Source of the DNA: Adineta ricciae
Lineage: Eukaryota; Rotifera; Eurotatoria; Adinetida; Adinetidae
Assembly (NCBI GenBank): GCA_905250025.1
Contig: CAJNOJ010000043.1
Location: 1-64,000 of the forward strand
DNA length: 64,000 nucleotides
Direction of reading: 5' to 3'
A program made the position numbers and the translations under genes. Below, piece by piece: positions 23,008-34,558 of the stretch. Below the pieces are notes generated by a model, which saw only the letters and a program-made list of their open reading frames with translations, ran no database searches and was not told where the DNA came from. The stretch's first letter is position 1; each line of letters starts with the position of its first letter.

Positions 23008-23101
23008 CTCACTGCACATCTTCATTCAAACGCTCTCATTTGAAGCTTGATATTCTGTTAGTCCCCTGCTTTTCTCGGTTTTTTCGTTTTCTCCCGAAAT
23101 C

Positions 23102-23873
23102 ATGGTTGCCATTGATCGTGTTGGATATGTCTACCCTTCAGTTCATCTTCAAGAAATGCTTAGTCTTGCGCAAAAGCCAGCACCTTTAGCTACACCAACT
23201 CAACAAGGTAGCGTACCATTTAATGATACTGTTGCTAGTGTGATGAATGGTGATGCTATGCAAAAAATCACACCAGAACAATTCGGCCTTGCTAACAATC
23301 CATCATTGCAATTCGCAACACCTGGCGGTGGTTTCATTCAAGTTTTTGGCCCATTGAAAACACCTGGTAACGATAAATTCTTTCATGATCCTAACCCAGT
23401 CGTCATTCAAAAGAAATCGAAACCAATTACCTACGTACAAAAGATCAATTTAGCTTATTATAAACCACCTGCACCACCAGCGCCCGGTCCAGTTATCATC
23501 AAAGAAGTACGTTTCGAAGTCTTGTCACTTCGTTGACTATTGTTATCTTATTTCAGGTTCGTCCACCTCAAGCACCAGTTCCACCACCACTCTTTGTTCG
23601 TATTCAACCACCACCACCACCCGAACAAGCACCAATAGTCATTCGTGAGGCTCCACCACCACGACCAAAACAAATTCCAGTAAGTTTGCCTTCGCAGCAA
23701 AACAATATTCTAATCTCTATCTTCATCTTTCTCTTTCCTAGACAACTCATTTAACTAAAGTCTTACCGGCCATTCCAGTTCCACCACCAAATGTTCAAGT
23801 GCGCAACGCTCCTGATGCAGCCACACTTGAGAAAACTTTAAATGGTCTAGGTCTTACATCACTATTACAATAA
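23102..23873 (+). CDS. Proline-rich repeat protein (PPAPPAPGP / VRIQPPPPP type)
   Basis: Three exons, 23102-23506, 23557-23679 and 23742-23873, all phase 0, 219 residues. The N-terminal 120 residues are non-repetitive (MVAIDRVGYVYPSVHLQEML; later GGGFIQVFGPLKTPG). From about residue 110 a module alternates Val/Ile-Lys/Arg strands with Pro blocks: VVIQKKSKPITYVQ, LAYYKPPAPPAPGPVIIKE, VRPPQAPVPPPLFVRIQPPP, PIVIREAPPPRPKQIP. The same PGPxIIxE logic occurs in the gene at 6573-9167. No signal peptide or membrane segment is visible, which argues for an intracellular structural protein, but I do not recognise the family. Introns fall between repeat blocks. The TATA box upstream and compact structure suggest abundant expression. 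Confidence 0.85.
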
Positions 23874-25512
23874 ACAAAGGCATTCATCATGACATAAACA
23901 TTCCTTTTTCTCTTTATATGTATTTTGTATGATGAGTATAGATAATTTATTTTTTTATATTAATCTTCAATAACGGTGGTCTGTGCGAGGATGCAATCAA
24001 TCTATTTAGCTGTTCATTTTATTCATAATCTTATATTCTTCGACTTCTTTCTATTTTTCTTTTTGTTCGATCTTTGACTTTTTTTTTCCTTCTGTGCGTG
24101 AAATATGTATTTCGGGAAGTCATTCACTTGTTATCACTTTTTTCTTGTATCTGTGTCCTGTGTTATCGACATGACAACGTGGAATATTTCTGGTATTCCT
24201 GGTCATCCGATGGTACGGTTGAAACGATCATGAACACTTTTGATAAACAAAGAATGATCAACTTGTTATGCAAATTTCGAATATGTAATGTTCGAAACAA
24301 AAAAAGACATATGAAAACAACAAAAAAAAAACGATTTAAAATAATAAAAAAAACCCTAAGCTCCGGCCGATCATTAAAATCATGTTTTTCTTATTTTCGC
24401 GAATAGAGATTTGATCGATGATAACTCGTTGTAATCCGACATCGATGAATAATCGACCAAACGAGACGTAAACATCGTTAAGATTGCCCGTGCGTAATAT
24501 CGTTTGCGATTGCATCATCTGCATACGTCAAACACATCCACGTAAACAAAAAAAGCATTTTTCTAAGAAGTAAAGGAGACAGAAGAGAACAGCACGTTTG
24601 CTCTGACAGCTCATCAATGAGATTCATCTATCATTCATTTTTCGATTATTATATTGGAAAACAAAAACAAAATACGTAATTATGATTTCTCGAGTATGAG
24701 ACATTGAATCTTTACGATTCGATTTCATTGAGTCGCGAGAGAGAACACGCCCAATCAACCCTATCGGTGTGACGGATGATTAAGAAGAAAATATCTGTAT
24801 GTTCTCAGAAATCCCTCGACGACTATCGACAATATTCAAACGAGCGAAATGAAACAGTTATTTTGTTGTTCTAGTAATTTATTTCATAATTACTTTCTCC
24901 CGTATTTTCGAAATTTCGAAGGATGCTCGTCGTTTGTTGATTGAAATGTTTATTATCGAAAAAAAAAGATGTGTTATCGACTGACTATTAATAATAATAT
25001 ATAGTTCATTAGAATGTGAAAATAGATATATTGATAAAAATATCAAAATGCAAAACATCGCTCCTTTTCGATGATAAATTAGACGAAGAGAACATATTGA
25101 AACAACGGAGTTCACGACGAAACTCGTGTGATTGACTGGAGAGAGCAAACCTTGCTAATGTATAAGGTTGCATGTCTATTAATCAATTCAATCATTGATT
25201 CAATGCTCTGTCTTTGATTTGATAAGAAACAAATAGGAAAATAATGACGTTTTGCACTTTCATCAGTCGTCTTTCGAAAAAAGAAATGATTTATGAAATC
25301 GACTAGTCATGCAACATTCATTTTGATCGTAGAGATAAACTCTATCATGAGGAAAAGTACATAGACAAGATCAGATGCTAAAGAACGATGACAGAAGAAG
25401 GCGTCTGAGTGCACTTTGTTGAAAGATAAATTGAAAATACAAATAAATGATACATGATTATGTCGAATGTATATTGAAAAGCAAAATACACGAAAGGTAT
25501 ACCGAACACTAT
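23874..25512. other. Intergenic region between convergent genes
   Basis: Downstream of the proline-rich gene and of the 25.5-kb gene. It starts with a T-rich 3' flank. ORFs such as 24074-24406 are driven by A/T runs and show no domain. Nothing else is recognised. Confidence 0.45.
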
Positions 25513-26165
25513 TCATTTGTCTTTACGAGCGAGAAGTTCTTGAGCTTTTTTCCCGACAAATTGTCGACCGGCATTGGATGTGTTGATCCATTCTTCAGGT
25601 GAAAATAGATCGAAAAAACCGATTTGTATTAATGTTGGCACACATTGTTCTAATAGTTGCTCGACCTCACCGCGTTGACCTTCGTTATACAGTGCGATGT
25701 TTTTGAGCATAGAACCAACAGTGCCCGTTTGAACACGTGTTCCATCTTTGAGTTCAATACTCGGCAATGCTATTCCCTCTTTCAGATTCAAGATTTCTGC
25801 ATATTTAGCTGCTAGGTTACTACTAGCAGTATTTTCACCGGATGAAATTTGATCTGCAGAAAAAGAATACAGATTTCCATGAATAATGGCATATAGCTTC
25901 TCTTCAAAGGAGATGAAAACTGCACTGGGTTACCTTTTCTATTGTTGGAGCTGTTTGCAATTGTCGTTGTTGATATATGTCGTTTGCTAACAGCAGATTT
26001 TTGTATACAAACACAACGATCCGTGTTTGTGGTAGTATTTAGATCGAATATTCTGTCGGAAATTGTTTTAGATCTGGGTGTTATATTATTTTGAACGATT
26101 CTGTGAGCGGCACGACTAGGCATGATACTCAGCAGTGATGTACAACGACGAAGAATTGTAGTCAT
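25513..26165 (-). CDS. Small conserved protein with probable mitochondrial presequence, unknown function
   Basis: Two exons, 26165-25934 and 25853-25513, joined as G|AT, 190 residues. The N-terminal 75 residues are rich in Arg, Ser and Thr and lack acidic residues (MTTILRRCTSLLSIMPSRAA), typical of a mitochondrial targeting peptide. The C-terminal 100 residues form a compact domain: LNLKEGIALPSIELKDGTRV, QTGTVGSMLKNIALYNEG, GEVEQLLEQCVPTLIQIGFF, SPEEWINTSNAGRQFVG. It resembles small single-domain bacterial proteins of unknown function in style, but I cannot name the family with certainty. The intron (80 bp) separates the presequence from the domain, consistent with addition of a targeting exon to an acquired domain. 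Confidence 0.75.
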
Positions 26166-27081
26166 TTACTTTTAATCTGAAAATATTCCATAACTTTAGG
26201 AGACAGAACTCGTCGTAGCTATTCTCCCAGTTTTTGACTTCTAAACTTATTGAAATATGTGGTAATTAACATCAAAGAAAATATGACTTCGTTTCTATTT
26301 CGAATCTGTACATTAAGTTCAGTTTTTCATCATAAAACGTGACTTTCTTGTTTAATCACAAATAGGTACATCATAATTTTGACATCACCTGGTTCGAAAG
26401 AAAACTCAAAACTTAGTGATCGCATAGCGTGCAGTGAAATATCCTCTATTCATTGAGATAGATAGAAAAACATCTATATTATTGGTACTCGAATCATTTT
26501 ATGTTGGTTTTGAAAGCTTGTGTAAGTCGTAGAGAACTCTTAATTCTCTTGAAAGTGATCTACGAAGAAGACTACTTGTGCTTAGTTTGAACTCAGTTCA
26601 TACTAATGTAATACAAACGGAAATAGTTTATATTGAAATTCTTAGATTTTGTAGCAATTGAGAAGTTATGGTAGAATAAAACTATTCTCAGTCGCAATTC
26701 AAATGTTGTTTACAAGACGATTTGACTCATCGTACATTTGTCTTAACTGCGTAAAAATGACACACCAATGCATTTCGACAACGTTTACGCTTCACAACGT
26801 AGATCGATGTTTATCAAATACTCAGATATTCACCTTTCGATTGATACAATGAATCTCATATTACCTTACAATTCATGCTTTGCTTGTTTACATTCATACA
26901 TCTGAAAAATACATTTTAAGATCAAAACAATCAGAATAGAAAATGACATAGGAGATTGAATTTTTACGCGAATGTATTTCTGTGAATTATATATATATTT
27001 TTACATGAAACAAAACAAAAAGAAAGACTTTCAGTACAAGTTCCGTAAATGACGACATGTATCTACAAACATTTCATCTAT
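26166..27081. other. Intergenic region
   Basis: Between the small mitochondrial-type gene and the 3' end of the ABC exporter, both on the minus strand. AT-rich, with TATATATAT-type runs near 26990-27000. No gene recognised. Confidence 0.45.
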
Positions 27082-30000
27082 TTATGATTCAGTTATATCG
27101 ACCATTTTACGATAAGTGCCTCTTTTGTTCATTAGTTCTTCGTGCGAACCTTCCTCATTGAGACGTCCTTGTACTAGTACAGCAATCTTATCACTGTTGT
27201 AAATGGTGGATAAGCGATGGGCTATTTTCACACAAGTACGATCCTGACGAGTGCGTTCTATAGTGGCCATAATTTTCTGCAGAAAGTTACAATAGAACAC
27301 GAATTGGTAGTAGCGTGAGAGTATTTACCTTTTCTACTTCGACATCAAGCGCCGAAGTTGCTTCATCGAACAGAATCAGTTTAGGTTTTCGAATAAGTGC
27401 TCGTGCTATAGCAATGCGCTGTTTTTGACCACCGGATAATCTACTTTGACCTTCAGAACCACACATAGTATCGTAGCCCTATGTAGATGTGAAAAAGAGT
27501 ATATGGTATTTTAGATTCAATCATATTATTCACCTGTTCGAGTCGAATAATTGTTTCGTGAATATCTGCTTCTCTTGCAGCATTTTCAATCTCTTCATTC
27601 GAAAACGTTCGACCAATATCTCCATAGGCAATATTATCTCGAATGGATAGATTGAAAAGCACTGGTTCCTGTTGAACAATGCCTACTATTGATCTGAGCC
27701 ATTTGATATTGAGTGTACGCAAATCATGTCCATCCAATTCTACGGAACCTTTGACTGGATCATAGAACCGTTGTATCAATGCAACACAAGTTGATTTTCC
27801 AGAACCACTCGGACCAACAATGGCTGTCTGTGAATTGGCTGCGCAAGTCAGTGACAAGCGACGCAAAGCATATACTTTGCGTCGAGATGGATAACCAAAA
27901 GTAACATTGCGAAATCGCAATTCACCTCGAACAGTCTCCTGCGAGAAATATACAACATATCAATTTCATCTACCGCTAAAATATATACTAACTAGCTTTA
28001 TACCATCTTCGCTGTCGGGATCAATGCGAGATTGTCGTGCATTCAGTTCAATGATACGTTTAGCTGCTTGTTTAGCTCGATTATAATTCGGCACCATACT
28101 AACACTACGCCCGAACGCTACGGTAGCATAAGTGATGACAGCGAATACTCTTCATGAATAGTAAATTTGAATAATAGATATATTTCAATTGATAACTTAC
28201 TGGAAAACTTTCACGTAAGTCATTTCGCCGTTGCGAACGAGTTGTGCCCCGTACCCGAATGCCGCAGTATGAATGAAAAACATCAATGAATTCGCTAGTG
28301 CGTTAGCAAAAGCTGTGCGTTGACTTTGTTTTAATGCATGTCTACAAGGACAGATAATTTAGAATTAATTTCTTTATAGAAAAATGAATAGCTGTCCGAT
28401 AGATTTACTTGAAGTCACGATCAAACGTTTCTTTATAAAGTTCAATAAAATAATTCTCGACATGTAGTGAAACAACCGTACGAATGTTTTGTACAGCTTC
28501 AATCGCATACTAAAAATTTGTGAAAATGCTCACTAAATTTACACCTTCTTTATTGATCGAAAGCTCTTACTTTGCCAGCAGTTTCTGCATTCGTTGACAC
28601 ATTGCGTTTCTGTCCGGCTTTAGCCAATGTCGAACCTTGGACTATTCCAGTGATGATAATAAACGGAGTGAAACAGAGAAGAACCAGTGTTAGTTTCCAT
28701 CCGGCACTGAAACTAATAGCAAGTCCTGCGACTAGTGTACCGACTGCATTGAGGAAGGCGCCAATCGTCACACCTGTCATGCCTTTCAACGCAGCTGCAT
28801 CACTTGCAAGTCGTGTGACAAGTACTCCATGTCGATTGACTTCTTGTTCAAACCACGATAATTCCTGGCGGAGCATTGTGGCGAAAGAAAGCATTCGCAT
28901 TCTTGTGGTTAATGCTTCACCCGAATAAGCAAAGGCCAATGACGAGACGAACTGACAAAGACCGCCCGCTAGACCGATGCAGAAGACATATATAGCATAA
29001 TTGCGTGCATTGCGTTCAGCCACCGATGCATCTGGTTCAGAAAATAAGCCGAAAACGAGCGAAAATGTAAAAGCAAACGATGGCATGACGGCACCGAAAA
29101 ATAATGCAGCAATACTACCTAACAAGATAGGTAGCCATTCGGGTGCGTTCATTCGAAGAATATCAAGAAAAAGCGGTCGTCTTGATGTCTTTATCAATTT
29201 ATTATTATCGTCATCGGTGTAAACTTCTGTCTTTGCACTTATTGACGATTGATTTGAATGAGTCGAACGAATGGACATGTGACGTTCGAACACATCTACA
29301 TAAAAGAATACTAACATAGTCTTAAGAAAACATCATTTCTAGGAAGACTGACCGTGGTTTTCTAGTTGTGCGTCATCAATCTCACCATCGATCTCGTCTT
29401 CAATTGGAGTACCATCGGCCATTTGCTGCGCAATAACTGCTCGCGCATAGTTTCCGTTACGAGCCATCAATTCAGCATGGGTTCCTTGCTCATGAACAAT
29501 GCCGCCTCGTTCTAAACCAACAATAAGATCAGCAGTGTAAATGGTTGATAGGCGATGAGCAATGACGATTGTTGTTCGACCACGCCGTGCTTGGTCAAGT
29601 GCTTTCTGTACTTCGCGTTCACTTTCCGTATCTACGTAGAGTATCGATATTATCAGATACTTTGAGGAAAAATTTTACCTAGTGCAGACGTGGCTTCGTC
29701 AAGTAAAAGAATTTTTGGATTGGACACAAGTGCTCGGGCAATAGCTATGCTAAAAATTTCATTAGGAGAAAACAATGATGTATATTACACAATGAATTAA
29801 TGTGCTGTACTCACCGCTGCTTTTGTCCACCCGAAAAATCACGGCCTGTCACTTGCGTTTCGTATTTCTAAAGACAGATTAAAACTTCGTATCAAATCGA
29901 ATATGCGAGAGATGAATTCATTCTTCTTAGCAGTAAAAAAGCAATGTGCTAAGACTTACATTCGGCAAACTTTGAATAAATTCATCAATATTCGCCAGTT

Positions 30001-32464
30001 TAGCTGCAGCATACACGTCAGCATCATTTGCCGATAAGTTACCTAACCGAATGTTCTCCGCAACAGTACCAGAAAAGAGCACAGGCTCTTGTCCAACAAC
30101 TCCGATTTGAGATCGTAGCCATCCCAAATTCAATTGTCGTGCATCTACTCCATCAATCAGGACCTGCAAACATCGACAGATTAATACTGAGTCGATTTTC
30201 GTCAATTTGTCCTATACTTGGCCTTGATCAGGATCGTAAAATCGTTGAATTAATTGAACAATTGTGCTCTCTGATAAAATGAAGAGTCTATGTAGAAATA
30301 CCGGCAGTGAAAAGAAGGAAGTAGCACTTACTTCCACACCCGGTCTCTCCAACAATAGCAGTTGTCGTACCGTTTCGAAACATGAGACTTAATCCTTGCA
30401 AAATCTACAATCAAGATTCGTTTTAGTAGATCACAACAGAGAACACTTAATGTACCGGTTGAGCTTCTTTCCTGGCTGGATAGTTGAAGATAACGTTACG
30501 AAATTCAATATCACCATGTAACTGAATATTGGATTGTTGTTGCTCACTACGGTCACTGATGTCAATGGGTGATTTCTATTCCAATGTGTACATTTGAATA
30601 AATCGAAATATTTAAGTAGAATTCGATACATACTCGATCTATAAGGGCAAAAACTCGTGCACCTGCTATAGATACTTCGGCAAATTCCAGCACAGCAGGA
30701 ATGAGTGTCGAGATATTGTTACTAGAGACAAGGCATGATGTGAAGATCTACATGTAAGATTAATATTATAGTAAAATAAGTATTTTGGTAGTCATCTACT
30801 TACGATAATAACTATCCCCGCATTGTAATTCCAACATTCCACACGAGTTAGATGAGGTCCATACCAAAAAATCAAACCAATAGAACCATATAGAGCGATG
30901 TTAACAAATGCTTGACTAATCCCAAGTAATAATCCTTTTTTATGACCTGTTTTCTTCGATTCTACTAAACTATCTTCATATCTACAATATCAGACTACAT
31001 ATATTTCAGTTTCTGTATGAACTATCTTCACTAACCTCTTTAGTTCTCGCTGTTGTCCGCAGAAAGCAGTTACAGTTCGTATTGCCGATAGAACCTCGTG
31101 CACAATAGAATTCGCCTGATTATAAGCAGCCTTCTCTTTCGCTGTATACTTTTTCATGATCTGAAAACCGACGCATATTGATTGTTTATGAAAAATTTTG
31201 ATCAGTCCTTACCATTACACTTGCATTGAACGTCAATACAATCAGTGGTGAGACACTCAGAAAAACCAAGGTCAGCTTCCAGCCAACATACAACGCATAG
31301 CAAAGACAACCCAGAATACGAGCACTCAAAGCAACGAAATCTGCTACTTTGACACCAATACCATCATGAATTGTATCTAAAGAACTAAAACAATGACGAA
31401 TAGTTGATTCGTTCAAATGCAGTGCACATACTCGATTAACAATCCACTGGATAGATTGCTGGATATTTGAGTATCGAACCAGCCGATGTTTTGCTTCATC
31501 ATGTTGCTGAACAAAGCGTATCTATAAGAGAAAAAAAGCAGGTATTTCATTTCGAAATAATCAATCCATCACTAGCTACCTCATGCGACGCACTTGTCGT
31601 TCAGCTGTGATGATCCAACATGTATACGAAATCCAATAGAGAATAAAACAACAGGCACCTAGAATCGGATACCACTTGATGACTGACATGATATCATCAT
31701 AGGGTGATAGCTTTTCAGTTCCATTTGATACCGATGATGCGGTACTAGCTAGACTAAAAGAAACAGGAATGAGAGATGATAATGATTTGTTCCTACTAGA
31801 GTAAACGAGATCCCTCACCAGCCATGAAATATGCTAGATGTTTCGTTGTAGTCTGCTGTGCTTCTGCCCAGAGCTACGAAGCCATTGACAACGCGTTGAT
31901 AAACAAGGAAAATGAGAGGAAATGTAGCACCACTAGCCAATCCTAAAAACCACAAAGAGCCATTCTGTTTGAATTCATTATATAATTCTTGTTCGTACCT
32001 GATATCAAAGCAATGATGATCAGAACTACGTCCCATCTGTTCGCAAAACGATACTAAACATGCAGAAGTTTAGTCAAACCATATAGACCGTACTATTTCC
32101 ACTTACAATCTGATAGAATTTCAATTTATTTGGTTTTTTAGTAGATGATTTTTGTTTGGACGATCTATTTCAACATAAAATACAAATTAACATCGAATTG
32201 CTTGTAACTATTCCAAACGAACGAAAATTCTCAAAAGCTGCACTAAAATTTCACTGATTTTCTATCATACAGTTCTCTCACTACCTGTAATTTATCAGAT
32301 AAAAAAAGCAACTTTACTTACAATTGTTCAGGTAGATTAATACTGGCGTGTTTTAGTATTTCGTTATCCTTGACAGCTTGACTTTCAAGCGTACCATATG
32401 TGTTAGTTTGATTCGCAGTTTTTGCAACATCACCATGCTGCTTTCTAGGATGTATCGACGGCAT
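27082..32464 (-). CDS. ABCB1: ABCB1-type full ABC transporter (P-glycoprotein / MDR)
   Basis: A 24-exon gene whose exons all join in frame: 32464-32322, 32164-32107, 32053-31999, 31942-31819, 31753-31580, 31521-31432, 31384-31213, 31160-31036, 30981-30804, 30747-30634, 30575-30456, 30404-30332, 30270-30218, 30163-29960, 29867-29815, 29749-29679, 29631-29353, 29295-28571, 28509-28409, 28341-28201, 28149-27993, 27938-27534, 27478-27329 and 27276-27082, 1319 residues (human ABCB1 1280). The architecture is TMD1-NBD1-linker-TMD2-NBD2. NBD1 has Walker A GETGCGKST, signature FSGGQKQR and Walker [16 protein letters not shown]2 has [17 protein letters not shown] and [12 protein letters not shown]. 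It is a plasma-membrane exporter of hydrophobic compounds, including cyclic peptides. NBD1's signature starts with Phe instead of Leu. It lies head-to-head with the CDPS gene, which may or may not be functional linkage. Confidence 0.95.
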
Positions 32465-33281
32465 CGTCTTCTAGAAAAGAAATTCGCGATAATTTCGTTC
32501 ACTCGTATTCTGTCATTTCAATTAACCACAAGTTAAATACAGCTATTTATTGCTTTCAACTTTATCATATATATAGCGTCATCGATATGTAATTGCAACA
32601 GTACATTTTTACTTATAAACCTTTGTGTGTTATTTCCATGTTAGAAGTAACTACATTTATTTATAGTCAAAGCTTTTGTGATAATTAGGAAGTCATGAAT
32701 ATGTGCAGACGTCATGTCACGCATCGTCACGGTAATTTGACGACATAAATAGTGAGATACGATCAAAGTTAAAAGAACAGAATAGAACAACTTCAACGTA
32801 TACTGACGCATTACATATTACGAAAAAATACATAAGGGATATAGTAGTGAATAAAACGAAAATAGAATAATCACACCTTAATTGATAAAAGACACATTTC
32901 ATCCACATGCATACTTGTAGCTTTCTCATTACTTCTCTAAGTTTGGTAACTGATTTTTCATCGAGACTGTGTCGATGGGAAAAAGCCAAGAGCATAATAG
33001 AAGATGCTATCGAGTATCTATGATAAATTGACTTCCTAGTTACTCATTGAGTTAATCGAGTAGGATGTAATGACACTTGCTCGATTGATTGATTATTCAT
33101 CTGGTATTGCTAATTAAATGTCATTACCAATCGACTCATATAGTTATTTTTGAAATCGGGTGTGACAAAGGCTACGTAGTTTGTTGGAAATCACGAAACA
33201 TCAGTTTTGAGTACACAGTCGACTCAGTGTCATGATTCTACAGTGACGTTTTTACGAATATGGCGCGGAAGTAACATGCGA
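32465..33281. promoter_or_regulatory. Divergent intergenic region between ABC exporter and CDPS gene
   Basis: About 900 bases separate the two divergent start codons. The CDPS side carries a TATA element at 33282-33289. The ABC side is AT-rich without an obvious core element. The ORF at 32717-32995 on the minus strand has no recognisable domain. This region would hold any shared regulation of exporter and biosynthetic pair. Confidence 0.4.
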
Positions 33282-33289
33282 TATATAAG
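33282..33289 (+). promoter_or_regulatory. TATA box (TATATAAG) of the CDPS-P450 unit
   Basis: TATATAAG lies 72 bases before the CDPS start codon, predicting a start of transcription near 33312 and a leader of about 50 bases. No comparable element is visible in the 133 bp between CDPS and P450, consistent with one promoter serving both genes. Confidence 0.6.
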
Positions 33290-33360
33290 GAGTGGAATCA
33301 GTTAGCGTTAGATATATCTGTCAATAACATTCGAGACAACAAATAGTAATATTGTAAAAA

Positions 33361-34425
33361 ATGGCCTCGGACATCTTTCAAAAAGATATTCTTCTATCAG
33401 TGCCATGTTGCATTGAAAGTTTTGATCTTGACCAACGAAGCCGTTCAGGTAGTACGGTGAGTAATTGCAGCAGCATCATCGACGAAGATTGGGCTCCTTT
33501 AACTGGACGAAGCAGTGAAACGGAAAAGAATGAAACACTATCTTCGACAATGGATGCTGATATCATCGCTCAAGTTTACTCTAATATTGTTCAAGTACCA
33601 TGGCAAGATGAACTCGCGATAGGTTGTAATCAGAACGAAAATTTACATATTTGCCTTGGAATTAGTCCTAGTCAATTTCGACGACTCTTACCGTCGAAAC
33701 GTGATGCTGCTCAAACATTTCCTCGTGTAGCCATCTTGTACGCGTATATGGCTCTCAAATATACACTGGAACAAATCAACCAAACAAAAACGAATGACTC
33801 TTCCAAGTCTCTCGTTGTACTTATTGTTGATGCCATTCAGAAGTATAATTTTGCAGTATTCAACAATAAGCTGTTGAGTACTGGTACTGCTTTAAAATAC
33901 GCCCTAGAAGAAGGAGATCGGCTGGCTGATGTGTTCGAACAGGCGCGGCGGCAACTAGAACCTGAACTTGCTCAATGCGTCACTGTCATTCGCTGGCATG
34001 ACATCTGTACGGATAAATACAAAGAATATGTTGAGATATTTCGTCGACATACAATGGACAATGAACAATTCGCTGAACTCGTCGAGGATGTGGTAAAAAT
34101 CTTTATTAAAGTACGCAAACCAACTAATCATTTCACTGCCGAACAACATTTAACCCTCCAAGAGTACGTTTTCAACGAACTACCTGCTTTAACACAAGGT
34201 ATTGTGTATGACAATCATCATTATCGAATCATTGCACATCCGGTTTTGTCATCCGATGATAAAAAAAATGATGATCAAAGAAATGTGATGCTTCGTCTTC
34301 TGAACTATATTCGAAATTCTACTGAACTTGCTCAAAATTTAGATCTAATCGAAAAAGTACATATGTGCGATGTCTATGATATCGTTATGCCTGCTTTTAA
34401 GCCGTTTAATCTATACACTAAGTGA
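33361..34425 (+). CDS. Cyclodipeptide synthase (CDPS) homologue
   Basis: A single-exon gene of 354 residues in an intron-rich neighbourhood. CDPSs condense two aminoacyl-tRNAs into a cyclic dipeptide through a Ser-bound intermediate on a class-I tRNA-synthetase-like Rossmann fold. Visible matches to the family: LGIS at 99-102 with the nucleophile-equivalent Ser102 (Ser37 in AlbC), the strand VVLIVDAIQKYNF at 152-164, a long helix with LADVFEQARRQLE, VTVIRWHDI then YKEYVEIFRRHTMDNEQFAE, and Tyr269-x3-Glu273 in EYVFNELP, equivalent to AlbC Tyr178/Glu182. The residue three after Ser102 is Gln, not Asn, which speaks against the NYH subfamily. The N-terminal 92 residues are an extra Ser/Asp-rich extension. 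The identification rests on motif order and spacing seen by eye. Likely horizontally acquired. Confidence 0.8.
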   Translation: MASDIFQKDILLSVPCCIESFDLDQRSRSGSTVSNCSSIIDEDWAPLTGRSSETEKNETLSSTMDADIIAQVYSNIVQVPWQDELAIGCNQNENLHICLGISPSQFRRLLPSKRDAAQTFPRVAILYAYMALKYTLEQINQTKTNDSSKSLVVLIVDAIQKYNFAVFNNKLLSTGTALKYALEEGDRLADVFEQARRQLEPELAQCVTVIRWHDICTDKYKEYVEIFRRHTMDNEQFAELVEDVVKIFIKVRKPTNHFTAEQHLTLQEYVFNELPALTQGIVYDNHHYRIIAHPVLSSDDKKNDDQRNVMLRLLNYIRNSTELAQNLDLIEKVHMCDVYDIVMPAFKPFNLYTK

Positions 34426-34558
34426 CACTGTTTACTAATACCATATAGTCTTTTTCGATTGTCATGGTTTTTTAAACTCGAAGAGGAAAATTTTACTAAT
34501 ATACTATTTACAAATATAATTAACCGAAATGATCTAGTTTGATTTATTTTTAGATAAA
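34426..34558 (+). other. CDPS-P450 intercistronic region with acceptor-like site
   Basis: Only 133 bp separate the CDPS stop from the P450 start. The last part reads TTTGATTTATTTTTAG at 34538-34553, a polypyrimidine tract with AG, five bases before the ATG. There is no TATA box. This is what a trans-splice acceptor of a downstream operon gene would look like. Spliced-leader trans-splicing is known in bdelloid rotifers. Confidence 0.5.
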
